From: Protaetiibacter intestinalis
GTDB taxonomy: Bacteria > Actinomycetota > Actinomycetes > Actinomycetales > Microbacteriaceae
Direction of reading: 5' to 3'
NCBI RefSeq assembly: GCF_003627075.1
Contig: NZ_CP032630.1
Location: 1,612,001-1,676,000, forward strand
DNA: 64,000 nucleotides
Made by a program: the position numbers and the translations under genes. The notes below the pieces were generated by a model. It was not told the DNA's origin and did no database searches. It worked only from the letters and a program-made list of their open reading frames with translations. This document shows positions 23,730 through 32,193 of this stretch, in pieces. Positions within the stretch are counted from its first letter, which is position 1. The number at the start of each line of letters is the position of its first letter.

Positions 23730-24371
23730 GGGGGCCAGCAGCGGGAGGGCCACGAGCACCGCGAGGGTCAGCATCACGGCCGCGATCGCGCCGTCGAGGA
23801 TGCGCCAGGCGAGCGGGCGGGCGAACACCGGCGCCAGCGCCCGGGCGCCGAAGCCGAGCGTCGTGAACCACAGCACGGACGCCGCCACGATGCCCGCCCC
23901 GAACAGCCAGCGGCCGTCGCCGTGCCCGTTCGCGATAGTGCCGATGATCGCGATGTCGAGGTAGACGTGCGGATTCAGCCACGTCACCGCGAGGCACGTC
24001 GCGACCGCGGTGAGCAGCGAGCGGCGGCGGGCGGCGGCATCCGGCGCGTCCGTCACCTCGAGCGCCTGCGCGGTGCGCCGCAGCGCCCGCCGGGCCGCGA
24101 GCACCCCGTAGCTCGCGAGGAACACGGCCCCGCCGATCCGCACGGCGGTCACGAGCCACGGTGCGGCCTGCAGGACGGCGCCGGTGCCGGCGATCCCGAG
24201 CGCGATGAGCGCCACATCCGAGAGCGCGCAGATCGCCACGATCGCCACGACGTGCTCGCGCCGCAGCCCCTGCCGCAGCACGAAGGTGTTCTGCGCGCCG
24301 ATGGCGACGATGGTGGCGAAGCCGAGGCCGAGCCCGGCGAGGGCGGCGGCGAGGGCGGCGGATGCGGTCAC
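23724..24371 (-). CDS. LysE/ArgO-type basic amino-acid exporter
   Basis: A 215-residue membrane protein with about six helices. The LysE signature is near the start: GLGFATIVAIGAQNTFVLRQGL (about residues 14-35). The second half carries TCLAVTWLNPHVYLD, another hallmark. It exports lysine and/or arginine. The gene is divergent from an ArgP/LysG-like LysR regulator 72 nt away, the classical pairing. The stop codon lies inside family A palindrome copy 4. Confidence 0.93.
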   Translation of the reverse strand: MTASAALAAALAGLGLGFATIVAIGAQNTFVLRQGLRREHVVAIVAICALSDVALIALGIAGTGAVLQAAPWLVTAVRIGGAVFLASYGVLAARRALRRTAQALEVTDAPDAAARRRSLLTAVATCLAVTWLNPHVYLDIAIIGTIANGHGDGRWLFGAGIVAASVLWFTTLGFGARALAPVFARPLAWRILDGAIAAVMLTLAVLVALPLLAPR

Positions 24372-24443
24372 GGTGACGACGCTAAGCGCACCATAGACAT
24401 CAATCCAGCTCAGGATTCTTCACCAGCATTAGCATCGCTTCAG

Positions 24444-25340
24444 ATGAATCTCGACCGTGAACAGCTCGCCACGCTCCGCGCCGTCGTCGACGCGGGCACC
24501 TTCGACGCGGCCGCCGGCGCCCTCAACATCACCCCCTCGGCCGTGAGCCAGCGCATCAAGGCGCTCGAGCAGCAGCTCGGCCGGGTGCTCGTCGAGCGCA
24601 GCAAGCCGGTGCGCGCCACCGAGTCGGGCGAGGTGCTGCTGCGGCTCGCACGCGAGGTCGCGCTGCTCGAGGCGGATGCCGCATCCGCCCTGCGGCTCGA
24701 CGGCGCCGAGGCGGGCTGGACGACCGTGCCGCTCGCGGTCAACGCCGACTCGCTCACGAGCTGGTTCCTGCCGGCGCTCGCGCCCGTCTGCGCCGCGCAC
24801 CGCATCGTGCTCGACCTGCATCGCGAAGACCAGGACCGCACCGCCGAGCTGCTCGTCTCGGGCCGGGTCATGGCGGCCGTCACCTCGCAGCGCGAGCCGG
24901 TGCCGGGCTGCACCTCGACCCCGCTCGGCGTGCTCGTCTACCGGCCCGCGGCATCCCGCGAGTTCGCGGCGCGGTGGTTCCCCGGGGGGGCGGATGCGGC
25001 CTCCCTCGCGCGCGCCCCGCTCGTCGACTTCGACCACGACGACGAGCTGCAGTCGCGCTACCTGCGCCGCGCGAGCAGGCGCGCCCTCGACCCTCCGCGG
25101 CACTACGTCTCGGGCTCGGGCGACTTCCTGCAGGCGATCGCGCTCGGCCTCGGCTGGGGCATGCTGCTCGACTCCCAGCTCGCGGATGCCGCGCCCGGCG
25201 CCTTCGTCGAGCTCGATCCCGCGGGCCCGGGCGTCGCGGTGCCGCTGTTCTGGCAGCAGTGGAAGCTGCACTCTCCGACGCTCGACGCCGTCGCCGAGGC
25301 GGTCATCGCATCCGCCCGCGCCTCCCTGCGCCCCCGCTGA
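24444..25340 (+). CDS. LysR-family regulator, ArgP/LysG type
   Basis: A 298-residue LysR protein. The N-terminal winged helix reads MNLDREQLATLRAVVDAGTF, followed by NITPSAVSQRIKALEQQLGRVL (residues about 28-49). The effector-binding domain follows (VPLAVNADSLTSWFLPALA). The sequence is of the ArgP/LysG type that activates the basic amino-acid exporter when lysine, arginine or histidine accumulates. It faces argO across a short AT-richer gap (24372-24443), which should hold the binding site. The operator itself is not resolvable by eye. Confidence 0.92.
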   Translation: MNLDREQLATLRAVVDAGTFDAAAGALNITPSAVSQRIKALEQQLGRVLVERSKPVRATESGEVLLRLAREVALLEADAASALRLDGAEAGWTTVPLAVNADSLTSWFLPALAPVCAAHRIVLDLHREDQDRTAELLVSGRVMAAVTSQREPVPGCTSTPLGVLVYRPAASREFAARWFPGGADAASLARAPLVDFDHDDELQSRYLRRASRRALDPPRHYVSGSGDFLQAIALGLGWGMLLDSQLADAAPGAFVELDPAGPGVAVPLFWQQWKLHSPTLDAVAEAVIASARASLRPR

Positions 25341-25354
25341 TCCCGCGCCCCCAT

Positions 25355-25417
25355 CGCTGACCGGTCGGTTTCTGGCCCCAAAGCCATCCGATGGGGCCAG
25401 AAACCGACCACTCAGCG
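25355..25417. repeat. Family A 63-bp palindrome, copy 5
   Basis: Arms 25355-25380 and 25392-25417 with two mismatches, centre AAGCCATCCGA. It begins 14 nt after the argP stop and lies 121 nt before tRNA-Trp on the same strand. The outer arms have the same mismatch pair (CC opposite AC) as copy 2. Confidence 0.9.
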
Positions 25418-25538
25418 ACCTGGGTGGAGGCGCTGACAGCGGGTACCGGCGGATGCCGTATGCTTGTGCAGGTTGCCTCGAACCCCATACTTCGTCATGC
25501 CCGGATGCGGGAGGGCGGAAACGGGAGGCGAGCGACAT

Positions 25539-25611
25539 AGGGCGGTGGCTCAATTGGTAGAGCAGCGGTCTCCAAAACCGCAGGTTGCAGGTTCGAGTCC
25601 TGTCCGCCCTG
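25539..25611 (+). tRNA. tRNA-Trp (anticodon CCA)
   Basis: Acceptor AGGGCGG (25539-25545) pairs with CCGCCCT (25604-25610). The D arm is GCTCAATTGGTAGAGC, and the anticodon loop CTCCAAA between GCGGT and ACCGC gives CCA. The T arm contains GGTTCGAGTCC. CCA is not encoded. tRNA-Trp directly upstream of secE-nusG is the standard bacterial order. Confidence 0.96.
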
Positions 25612-25663
25612 CAAGTCCTGCGTACGCGAGTGCGCAGGATCGTCGGCCGAAAGGGTAGTGAGA

Positions 25664-25942
25664 GTGGCACGCAAGGTGATCGACGAGCCCAGTGAGGATG
25701 TCGTCGCGACCGCCAAGCGCGAGCGCGCGGAGCGGAAGAACCCGTTCGCCCGGATCGCCCTCTTCGTGCGGCAGGTCATCGCCGAACTGAAGAAGGTCGT
25801 CACCCCGACCCGCCGCGAACTGTTCAGCTTCACCGGTGTCGTGCTGGTGTTCGTGATCATCATGATGGCGCTCGTGTGGGGCCTCGACCAGGGCTTCGCG
25901 GCGCTGGTGAACTGGATGTTCGGTAGCGACACCCTCGGCTGA
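25664..25942 (+). CDS. secE: Preprotein translocase subunit SecE
   Basis: A 92-residue protein with one C-terminal membrane helix ([21 protein letters not shown]). It is preceded by the conserved amphipathic region [20 protein letters not shown], as in single-helix SecE of the SecYEG channel. I chose GTG 25664 because the Shine-Dalgarno AAAGGG (25650-25655) is 8 nt away. GTG 25658 would be only 2 nt from it. It is followed by nusG after 40 nt. Confidence 0.96.
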   Translation: MARKVIDEPSEDVVATAKRERAERKNPFARIALFVRQVIAELKKVVTPTRRELFSFTGVVLVFVIIMMALVWGLDQGFAALVNWMFGSDTLG

Positions 25943-25982
25943 TAGCGACGCGACGACCCCCCACGCAAGGAAAGAAAGCACT

Positions 25983-26927
25983 GTGACCGAAGAAGAGCGC
26001 GACATCGACCTCGCGACCGCAGCCGAGCAGTCCTCCGAGGAGGACGAGGCCCAGGAGGGCAACGTGCTCGCCGAGGAGGAGCGCGCCAGCGAGTCCGCCG
26101 AGCACCGCGCCCTGCACATCGTGGACGAGTCCGAGGACATCGAGTCGGGTCTCGAGAGCGCCCTCGACGCCCTCGAGGCCGCATCCGACCCCGAGGCGGA
26201 TGCCATCGTCGACGACGCGCTCGACATCGACTCCGCGGAGGAGGCCGAGGCCGCCTTCGCCGCCACCTCCGCCGAGGAGGTCGACGAGGAGCCCGAGGAG
26301 GTCGAGGTCGACCCCTACGCCGAGTTCCGTGCGGAGCTGCGCGCCAAGCTCGGCAAGTGGTACGTGATCCACTCCTATGCCGGGTTCGAGAAGCGCGTCA
26401 AGCAGAACATCGAGTCCCGTCGCACCTCGATGGCCATGGAGGACTACGTCTTCGAGGTCCAGGTGCCGATGGAGGACGTCGTCGAGATCAAGAACGGCCA
26501 GCGCAAGCTCGTCAACCGCGTGCGCATCCCCGGCTACGTGCTCGTGCGCATGGACCTCAACGAGGACAGCTGGTCGGTCGTGCGTCACACGCCGGGCGTC
26601 ACCGGCTTCGTCGGCAACTCGCACAATCCGACCCCGCTGCGGTTCGAGGAGGCCTTCAACATGCTGAAGAGCCTCGTGCAGGTCGTGGAGGCCCCCGTCA
26701 AGGGCGGCGCTGCGGCGAAGGGCGGCAAGGCGGCCCCGCGCGTCATCCCGGCCGAGATCGACTTCGAGGTGGGCGAGACCATCACCATCAAGGAGGGCTC
26801 GTTCGCGGGCCTTCCCGGCACGATCTCCGAGATCAAGCCGGAGTCGGGCAAGCTCACCGTGCTCGTCTCGCTCTTCGAGCGCGAGACCCCGGTCGAGCTG
26901 TCGTTCGACCAGGTCACGAAGCTCTAG
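25983..26927 (+). CDS. nusG: Transcription termination/antitermination protein NusG
   Basis: A 314-residue protein. A strongly acidic, low-complexity extension covers residues 1 to about 115 (many Glu, Asp, Ala). The NGN domain begins [20 protein letters not shown], and the KOW domain contains [19 protein letters not shown] near residue 270. NusG binds RNA polymerase and couples transcription to Rho and to ribosomes. Acidic extensions of this kind are common in actinobacteria. The start is GTG 25983 behind AAGGAAAG. The last four bases overlap the stop of the opposite ybjQ gene, so the usual nusG-rplK continuity is broken. Confidence 0.96.
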   Translation: MTEEERDIDLATAAEQSSEEDEAQEGNVLAEEERASESAEHRALHIVDESEDIESGLESALDALEAASDPEADAIVDDALDIDSAEEAEAAFAATSAEEVDEEPEEVEVDPYAEFRAELRAKLGKWYVIHSYAGFEKRVKQNIESRRTSMAMEDYVFEVQVPMEDVVEIKNGQRKLVNRVRIPGYVLVRMDLNEDSWSVVRHTPGVTGFVGNSHNPTPLRFEEAFNMLKSLVQVVEAPVKGGAAAKGGKAAPRVIPAEIDFEVGETITIKEGSFAGLPGTISEIKPESGKLTVLVSLFERETPVELSFDQVTKL

Positions 26928-27241
26928 ACCGGCTCCACCGTCACCGCGGTCCCGTAGGCGCACGCCTCGGAGACCTCGCCGAACTCGTTCGAGTCGAAGC
27001 GCATCCCGATCACCGCGTTCGCGCCGCGCTGCACCGCGTCCGCCCACATCCGGTTGACGGCCTCCTGGCGGTTCTCCCACATGAGTTTCGAGTAGGCCGG
27101 GATCTCGCCGCCGCCCATCGAGCCGAACCCGGCGCTGAGTCCCTCGCCGGGGCTCAGGGTGCGCACGATCGTGCCGAGCACGTGCCCGTGCGCCTGGGTG
27201 ATGCGGTAGCCGGGGATCTCGTCGGATGTGACCACGAACAT
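26924..27241 (-). CDS. YbjQ/UPF0145 family protein
   Basis: A 105-residue protein with the family pattern [22 protein letters not shown] at the start and [22 protein letters not shown] in the middle (putative heavy-metal-binding domain). The function is not established. It converges on nusG with a 4-bp stop-codon overlap (26924-26927), so no intergenic terminator can exist between them. It is one of two leftward genes inserted between nusG and rplK. Confidence 0.88.
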   Translation of the reverse strand: MFVVTSDEIPGYRITQAHGHVLGTIVRTLSPGEGLSAGFGSMGGGEIPAYSKLMWENRQEAVNRMWADAVQRGANAVIGMRFDSNEFGEVSEACAYGTAVTVEPV

Positions 27242-27336
27242 GCGCTCATGATGTCATCCCGCGCCACACTTCGGCGTGGCGCGCCCGTGAGTGCAGCGGC
27301 GCGACCGCGCTCGTGCCGCGGAGCGTGCGCGGCGGA

Positions 27337-27963
27337 TTACCGCCGCGCCAGAAGCAACAGCCCGCCGAGGCCGATCATCATGGCGCCGCCGGTGGCGCGC
27401 AGGCGCCCGATGCGGCGCGGCGAGGTGGCGAACCAGGCGCGGGCGGTGCCGGCGGCGAGCGCCCAGCACGAGTCGCAGATGAGCGCGAGCACCACGAACA
27501 CCACCCCGAGTTCGGCGAGCTGCAGGGGGATCGAGCCCGCGTGGTAGTCGACGAACTGGGGCAGCACCGCCACGAAGAACGCGATCGTCTTGGGGTTGGT
27601 GACGCCCACGACGAAGCCCTCGCCGAGCAGCCGCCAGGCGGACCGCGGGCGCGCCGCCTCCTCGTGCGGCACCTCGTTCCGGTGCCGGATCGCCTGGATG
27701 CCGAGGTAGACGAGGTAGCCCGCGCCGATCACCTTGATGATCGTGAAGATCACCGCCGACTCGGCCACGAGCGCCCCGACGCCGAGGGCGACGAGCGTCA
27801 GCAGGGGCAGCATCCCGAGGGCGTTGCCGACGACGCTCAGCACGCCGGCGAGGCGGCCGTAGGCGATCGAGCGTCCGATCACGAACAGGATGCTGGGGCC
27901 GGGCAGCAGGATGAGCAGCACGGCGGCGATCGCGAACGCGCCGAGGGATGCTGCGGGGACCAT
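27337..27963 (-). CDS. LysE/RhtB-family amino-acid exporter
   Basis: A 208-residue, about six-helix membrane protein. It starts MVPAASLGAFAIAAVLLILL, with PGPSILFVIGRSI following, the typical RhtB opening (P-GP). The second half has GFVVGVTNPKTIAFFVAVLPQF, the repeat of the motif. It should export amino acids such as homoserine or threonine, or related metabolites. I chose ATG 27963; the upstream in-frame extension crosses the rplK promoter region. The 95 bp between it and ybjQ show nothing notable. Confidence 0.9.
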   Translation of the reverse strand: MVPAASLGAFAIAAVLLILLPGPSILFVIGRSIAYGRLAGVLSVVGNALGMLPLLTLVALGVGALVAESAVIFTIIKVIGAGYLVYLGIQAIRHRNEVPHEEAARPRSAWRLLGEGFVVGVTNPKTIAFFVAVLPQFVDYHAGSIPLQLAELGVVFVVLALICDSCWALAAGTARAWFATSPRRIGRLRATGGAMMIGLGGLLLLARR

Positions 27964-27973
27964 GACGAGAGCG

Positions 27974-28015
27974 TAGTGCGCGACGCGGATGTCGCGTACA
28001 CTAGACAGGTTGTCT
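27974..28015 (+). promoter_or_regulatory. Probable rplK-rplA promoter
   Basis: TACACT (27997-28002) is a good -10, with a weak -35 17 nt upstream (TAGTGC, 27974-27979). A small perfect inverted repeat, AGACA-GGT-TGTCT (28003-28015), lies at the expected start site. The leader to the rplK ATG is about 95 nt. Confidence 0.45.
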
Positions 28016-28106
28016 GTGCGCTTTCGTGCGCCCGCGACCGTCCACCGCATCCGACCGGATGGCGGGAGAGTGAGGCCCCGCCTCGTTCGACAGAGAGAAA
28101 AGGAAT

Positions 28107-28538
28107 ATGGCACCGAAGAAGAAGGTGACCGGCCTGATCAAGCTCCAGATCAACGCCGGCGCCGCCAACCCGGCCCCGCCCATCGGCCCGGCCCTGGGTC
28201 AGCACGGCGTGAACATCATGGAGTTCTGCAAGGCCTACAACGCCGCCACCGAGAACCAGCGTGGCAACGTCATCCCGGTCGAGATCACCGTCTACGAGGA
28301 CCGCTCGTTCACGTTCATCCTCAAGACCCCGCCCGCCGCCGAGCTCATCAAGAAGGCCGCCGGCGTGCAGAAGGGCTCCTCGACCCCGCACACCGTGAAG
28401 GTCGCCAAGCTCACCCGCGAGCAGGTGCGCGCCATCGCCGAGCAGAAGCAGGTCGACCTCAACGCGAACGACCTCGACGCTGCAGAGAAGATCATCGCCG
28501 GCACCGCCCGGTCGATGGGGATCACGGTGGAGGCGTAA
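28107..28538 (+). CDS. rplK: 50S ribosomal protein L11
   Basis: A 143-residue ribosomal protein that binds the GTPase-associated region of 23S rRNA with L10/L12. N-terminal sequence [20 protein letters not shown] and C-terminal TARSMGI are diagnostic. A Shine-Dalgarno AAAAGGA lies just upstream of ATG 28107. rplA follows after 2 nt, so both are one transcript. The gene is separated from nusG by two opposite-strand genes. Confidence 0.98.
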   Translation: MAPKKKVTGLIKLQINAGAANPAPPIGPALGQHGVNIMEFCKAYNAATENQRGNVIPVEITVYEDRSFTFILKTPPAAELIKKAAGVQKGSSTPHTVKVAKLTREQVRAIAEQKQVDLNANDLDAAEKIIAGTARSMGITVEA

Positions 28539-28540
28539 TC

Positions 28541-29230
28541 ATGGCTCAGAAGTCCAAGGCATACCGCGCCGCCGCCGACAAGATCGAGGCCGGCAAGTTC
28601 TACGGTCCCGACGAGGCTGTCGCCGTCGTCAAGGAGACCGGCTCGAAGAAGTTCGACTCCACCGTCGAGGTCGCCCTCAAGCTCGGTGTCGACCCGCGTA
28701 AGGCGGACCAGATGGTGCGCGGCACCGTCATCCTCCCGCACGGCACCGGCAAGGTCGCCCGCGTCCTCGTCTTCGCGACCGGCCCCGCGGCCGAGGCGGC
28801 CATCGTGGCCGGTGCGGACGAGGTCGGCGGCGCCGAGCTCATCGAGAAGGTCGCCGCCGGCTACACCGACTTCGACTCGGCGGTCTCGACCCCCGAGCTC
28901 ATGGGTCAGGTGGGTCGTCTGGGCAAGGTGCTCGGCCCCCGTGGCCTCATGCCGAACCCGAAGACCGGCACCGTGACGCCGGATGTGGCCAAGGCCGTGT
29001 CCGACATCAAGGGCGGCAAGATCGAGTTCCGCGTCGACAAGCACGCCAACGTTCACTTCGTGATCGGCAAGGCCGGCTTCTCGACCGAGCAGCTGAACGA
29101 GAACTTCAAGGCTGCGCTCGACGAGATCCAGCGCGCGAAGCCGTCCAGCTCGAAGGGCCGCTACATCCAGAAGGGGTCGCTCTCGACCACCTTCGGCCCG
29201 GGCGTGCCGCTCGACGTCGCCGCGCTCTGA
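28541..29230 (+). CDS. rplA: 50S ribosomal protein L1
   Basis: A 229-residue L1 protein. Conserved segments include [33 protein letters not shown] and [20 protein letters not shown], the last being the family signature. L1 forms the L1 stalk and can repress its own operon by binding the mRNA. ATG 28541 lies 2 nt after the rplK stop. Two stacked hairpins follow the gene. Confidence 0.98.
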   Translation: MAQKSKAYRAAADKIEAGKFYGPDEAVAVVKETGSKKFDSTVEVALKLGVDPRKADQMVRGTVILPHGTGKVARVLVFATGPAAEAAIVAGADEVGGAELIEKVAAGYTDFDSAVSTPELMGQVGRLGKVLGPRGLMPNPKTGTVTPDVAKAVSDIKGGKIEFRVDKHANVHFVIGKAGFSTEQLNENFKAALDEIQRAKPSSSKGRYIQKGSLSTTFGPGVPLDVAAL

Positions 29231-29238
29231 ACCATCTT

Positions 29239-29297
29239 GTGCCGCGATAATCCGCGGCACGCGAGAGGCCGGCCGCGCGCGAGCGCCCGGCCTCTCG
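29239..29297 (+). terminator. Double hairpin terminator after rplA
   Basis: GTGCCGCG (29239-29246) pairs with CGCGGCAC (29253-29260). CGAGAGGCCGG (29262-29272) pairs with CCGGCCTCTCG (29287-29297). No T tract is present, as often in high-GC actinobacteria. It starts 9 nt after the rplA stop. Confidence 0.65.
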
Positions 29298-29311
29298 TGG
29301 CACCGCAGAAA

Positions 29312-29380
29312 CGCAACTCAGGAAGGGCCCGCCGCGTGCGGGCCCTTCCGCTGTTCCGGGGCGGATGCTCCTGAGTTGCG
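29312..29380. repeat. Family C palindromic element, copy 3
   Basis: Arms CGCAACTCAGGA (29312-29323) and TCCTGAGTTGCG (29369-29380) with a 45-nt centre. The centre itself folds: GGAAGGGCCCGC (29321-29332) pairs with GCGGGCCCTTCC (29338-29349). It lies between rplA and the MFS gene, both rightward. Confidence 0.75.
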
Positions 29381-29424
29381 AAAACAGGCGGATGCCGGCG
29401 CATCCGCGCGGAAGGATTGAGGAC

Positions 29425-30651
29425 GTGACCGAGGCGACGGAGCCGGTGACCCGGCTCGCGCAGCTGCGCCGGATGACGGGGACGTGGCTCTTCGTCGTCG
29501 CGTTCGCGGCGCGCATCCCGGTCGCGATGAACGTCGTCGGGGTGCTGACCCTCGTCACCCTCGTGCGCGGCTCGGTGGCGGAGGGCGGGCTCGTCTCGGC
29601 GGCGCTCGGCATCGCCTCGGGCGTCGGCGGCCCGCTGCTCGGCGCGATCGCCGACCGCCACGGTCAGCGCGGGGTGCTGCTCGTCGTGGCGGTGCTGCAT
29701 CCGCTCGTGCTGGCGGGGCTCGTCGGCGCCGTCTACGCCGAGCTCCCGATCGGCGTCGTCACCGCGGCGGGCGCCGTCGCCGGGGCCACCATCCCGCCGG
29801 TCTCGCCCCTCATGCGCGCCCGCTGGCTGGCACTGCTCGCGGCCGACACCCGTGCCGGCGGACGCGGCGTGCCGACCGCGCTCGGCTACGAGAGCATGGC
29901 CGACGAGATCTCCTTCGTCGGGGGTCCGGTGCTCGTCGGCGTGCTCGCGACGACCCTCGGTCCGGTGGCGCCGCTGGCCGCATCCGCCGCGATCGTCGTC
30001 GTGTTCGTCGCCGCGTTCGCCGTGCACCCGACCGCGACGCTCGTCCACGCGGGCGATCACGAGGTGGCGGATGCGGTGGCGCCGCGCCGCGCGCTGCTCA
30101 CGGCATCCGTGCTGCTGCCGACCGCCGGCATGCTCGCGATGGGCGCCTTCTTCGGCGCCACCCTCGCCTCGCTCACCGCCTTCATGGAGGAGGCGGGCGC
30201 CGGCGAGAGCATGGGGCTGCTCTACGGCATCATGGGCGCCACCTCGGCGGTCGCGGCGGTGCTCGTGGGTCGCCTGCCCGCGCGGTTCCCGCTCGGTGCG
30301 CGCTGGGCGACCGGCTTCGCCGCGCTCGCCCTCGCCGGCCTCGCGCTGACCCTCGCGCCCTCGATTCCGGTGATCGCGGCCGTGTTCGCCCTCGCCGGCG
30401 TCGCGGTCGGCGCGACTCTCGTCACCCTGTTCACGATCGGCGCGGAGGCCGCCCCCGCGGGCCGCCTCGCCACGACCATGACGATGCTCTCGAGCGGCAT
30501 CATCCTCGGTCAGGGGGTCACGGTGGCGCTCGTCGGCGCCGTCGCGGAGTCCGCAGGGGCGGATGCCTCGTTCGCCGCGATCGCGATCGCCGCGGTCGCG
30601 GGCCTCGCCACGGCCCTCGCGTTCCTCGCCCGGCGGGCGCGGCTCAACTGA
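29425..30651 (+). CDS. MFS transporter
   Basis: A 408-residue membrane protein with about twelve hydrophobic segments, for example TWLFVVAFAARIPVAMNVVGVL at the N-terminus and a Gly/Ala-rich final helix. The loop GAIADRHGQRG between helices 2 and 3 matches the MFS motif A (G-x3-D-R-x-G-R-R). The substrate is unknown; drug or metabolite efflux is likely. GTG 29425 is chosen because it directly precedes the first charged/hydrophobic stretch; an in-frame ATG at 29365 is possible but would overlap palindrome C copy 3. The stop overlaps the stop of the opposite IclR gene by 8 bp. Confidence 0.85.
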   Translation: MTEATEPVTRLAQLRRMTGTWLFVVAFAARIPVAMNVVGVLTLVTLVRGSVAEGGLVSAALGIASGVGGPLLGAIADRHGQRGVLLVVAVLHPLVLAGLVGAVYAELPIGVVTAAGAVAGATIPPVSPLMRARWLALLAADTRAGGRGVPTALGYESMADEISFVGGPVLVGVLATTLGPVAPLAASAAIVVVFVAAFAVHPTATLVHAGDHEVADAVAPRRALLTASVLLPTAGMLAMGAFFGATLASLTAFMEEAGAGESMGLLYGIMGATSAVAAVLVGRLPARFPLGARWATGFAALALAGLALTLAPSIPVIAAVFALAGVAVGATLVTLFTIGAEAAPAGRLATTMTMLSSGIILGQGVTVALVGAVAESAGADASFAAIAIAAVAGLATALAFLARRARLN

Positions 30652-31444
30652 TCGCCCGCGAGGCCACCGGGTCGCCTTCGAGCTCGGAGGCGACGTGCCA
30701 CGCCGTGCGGCGCACGACGCGCCCCAGCTCGTCGGCGCGCGAGCGGAAGTCGTCGGCCGACACCGAGATCGACACGGCCCCGATCGTCGAGCCGCGCCGC
30801 GAGCGCACGGGCGCCGCGATGCAGGCCAGCAGCGGCAGGTACTCCTCCACCTCGACCGCCAGCTGCTCCCGCCGCACCCGCGCGAGCTCGTCGCGCAGCT
30901 TCGGGGTGGAGGTGATGGATCGCGGGGTGAGCGCGCGGCGCTCGGTGCGCTCGAGGAACTCGTCGAGGTCGTGCGGGGCCTTCGAGGCGAGCATGAGCTT
31001 GCCGAAGGCGGTCGCATGGTTGGCCTCCGAGAAGCCGACGTGCAGCTGGCCGATGCGCGGATGCTCGGGCGAGTCGGCGATGTGCGCCACCACGACCTCC
31101 TCGTCGAAGAAGCCCGTGAGGTAGACGGGCGCGTGCGTCTCGTCGCGTGCCGCCTCGAGTGCCCGCTGCACGGCGGGCGTCGCGAGCATCTGCTGCTGCA
31201 GCGCCACCCCGAGCAGCCCCACCGTGCGTCCGAGCACGTAGCGGTGCTCGTGCCGCACGACGTAGCCCTGCCGCTGCAGCACCCCCACGAGCCGGTACGC
31301 GGTCGAGGCGCTCACGCCCACGGCATCCGCGATCTGCGCGATCTCGAGACCGGGCGCCGACTCGGCGATCACCTCCAGCACGGCGAGCACCCGCTCGACG
31401 GCCTGCGCGCCGGAACGGCTCTCGCCGGGTGTCTCCCTCGTCAC
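30644..31444 (-). CDS. IclR-family transcriptional regulator
   Basis: A 266-residue regulator. The N-terminal winged helix reads AVERVLAVLEVIAESAPGLE followed by IAQIADAVGVSASTAYRLVGVL (about residues 15-56). The IclR effector domain begins with GLLGVALQQQMLATPAVQRAL, and HATAFGKLMLA is the typical ligand-domain motif. IclR proteins usually control catabolic genes. The divergent neighbour 158 nt away is the PfpI-like gene, the most plausible target here. The start is GTG 31444. Confidence 0.92.
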   Translation of the reverse strand: MTRETPGESRSGAQAVERVLAVLEVIAESAPGLEIAQIADAVGVSASTAYRLVGVLQRQGYVVRHEHRYVLGRTVGLLGVALQQQMLATPAVQRALEAARDETHAPVYLTGFFDEEVVVAHIADSPEHPRIGQLHVGFSEANHATAFGKLMLASKAPHDLDEFLERTERRALTPRSITSTPKLRDELARVRREQLAVEVEEYLPLLACIAAPVRSRRGSTIGAVSISVSADDFRSRADELGRVVRRTAWHVASELEGDPVASRAIS

Positions 31445-31601
31445 GCCGCCATGCTACGACCGGGATGCGGTGCGCCGCGCGCCCGATCCGCCCGCTTTTC
31501 CCACATGGTGGGAAGCGCGATTGCCTACCGTTCGCGCCCGGCGCACGATGCTCGCGACGGATCGGCGCACCCGGCGCCATCCCCGACGAGGAGGTCGGCC
31601 C

Positions 31602-32171
31602 ATGGCCAAGATCATCATCCTGACCGGCGACGCCGCGGAGACCCTGGAGGTCTTCTACCCGTACCAGCGGCTGCAGGAGGCGGGCTACGAGGTGCACATC
31701 GCGGCGCCCGAGAAGAAGAAGCTGCAGTTCGTCGTGCACGACTTCGTGGACGGCTTCGACACCTACACCGAGAAGCTCGGGCACACCTGGGATGCCGACA
31801 TCGCCTTCCGCGACGTCGACCCGGCCGACTACGTGGCCGCGGTCGTGCCGGGCGGCCGTGCGCCCGAGTACATCCGCAACGACGAGGACGCGAAGCGCAT
31901 CGTGCGGCACTTCATGGAGGCGGGCGCCCCGGTCGCGGCCCTCTGCCACGGCCCGCTGCTGCTCGCGGCGGCCGGCACCCTGCACGGACGCACCTCGTCC
32001 GCCTACCCGGCGCTCGCGGTCGACGTGGAGCTCGGCGGCGGTGTCTTCGAGAACGGCGGCGCGGTCGTCGACGGCAACCTCGTCACCGGCCGCGCCTGGC
32101 CCGACAACGGCCCCTGGATCGGCGCCTTCCTCGAGGTGCTCGCGCGGCAGGCCGCCCTCACCCCGGCGTGA
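31602..32171 (+). CDS. DJ-1/PfpI family protein
   Basis: A 189-residue protein of the class I glutamine-amidotransferase-like fold. It starts AKIIILTGDAAETLEVFYPYQ. The nucleophile elbow is ALCHGPLLLAAAG, with Cys at about residue 114. The acidic residue expected near the N-terminal strand is present (Glu in ETLEVFYP), and VVPGGRAPEYIR forms the conserved loop. Relatives are deglycases, stress chaperones or intracellular hydrolases. The activity is not certain. A Shine-Dalgarno GAGGAGG lies 9 nt before ATG 31602. Confidence 0.9.
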   Translation: MAKIIILTGDAAETLEVFYPYQRLQEAGYEVHIAAPEKKKLQFVVHDFVDGFDTYTEKLGHTWDADIAFRDVDPADYVAAVVPGGRAPEYIRNDEDAKRIVRHFMEAGAPVAALCHGPLLLAAAGTLHGRTSSAYPALAVDVELGGGVFENGGAVVDGNLVTGRAWPDNGPWIGAFLEVLARQAALTPA

Positions 32172-32193
32172 GGCATCCGCCCGCCCGGCGGGC

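Noticed and set aside
16451..25417. Family A elements as ordinary Rho-independent terminators only
   Set aside because: They lack T tracts, copy 6 lies between divergent starts, and conserved sequence over 26 bp exceeds what a terminator needs. Termination may still be a side effect.
29365..29425. A longer MFS protein starting at ATG 29365
   Set aside because: The extra 20 residues are encoded within the family C palindrome and look unlike an MFS N-terminus. GTG 29425 is preferred, though not proven.
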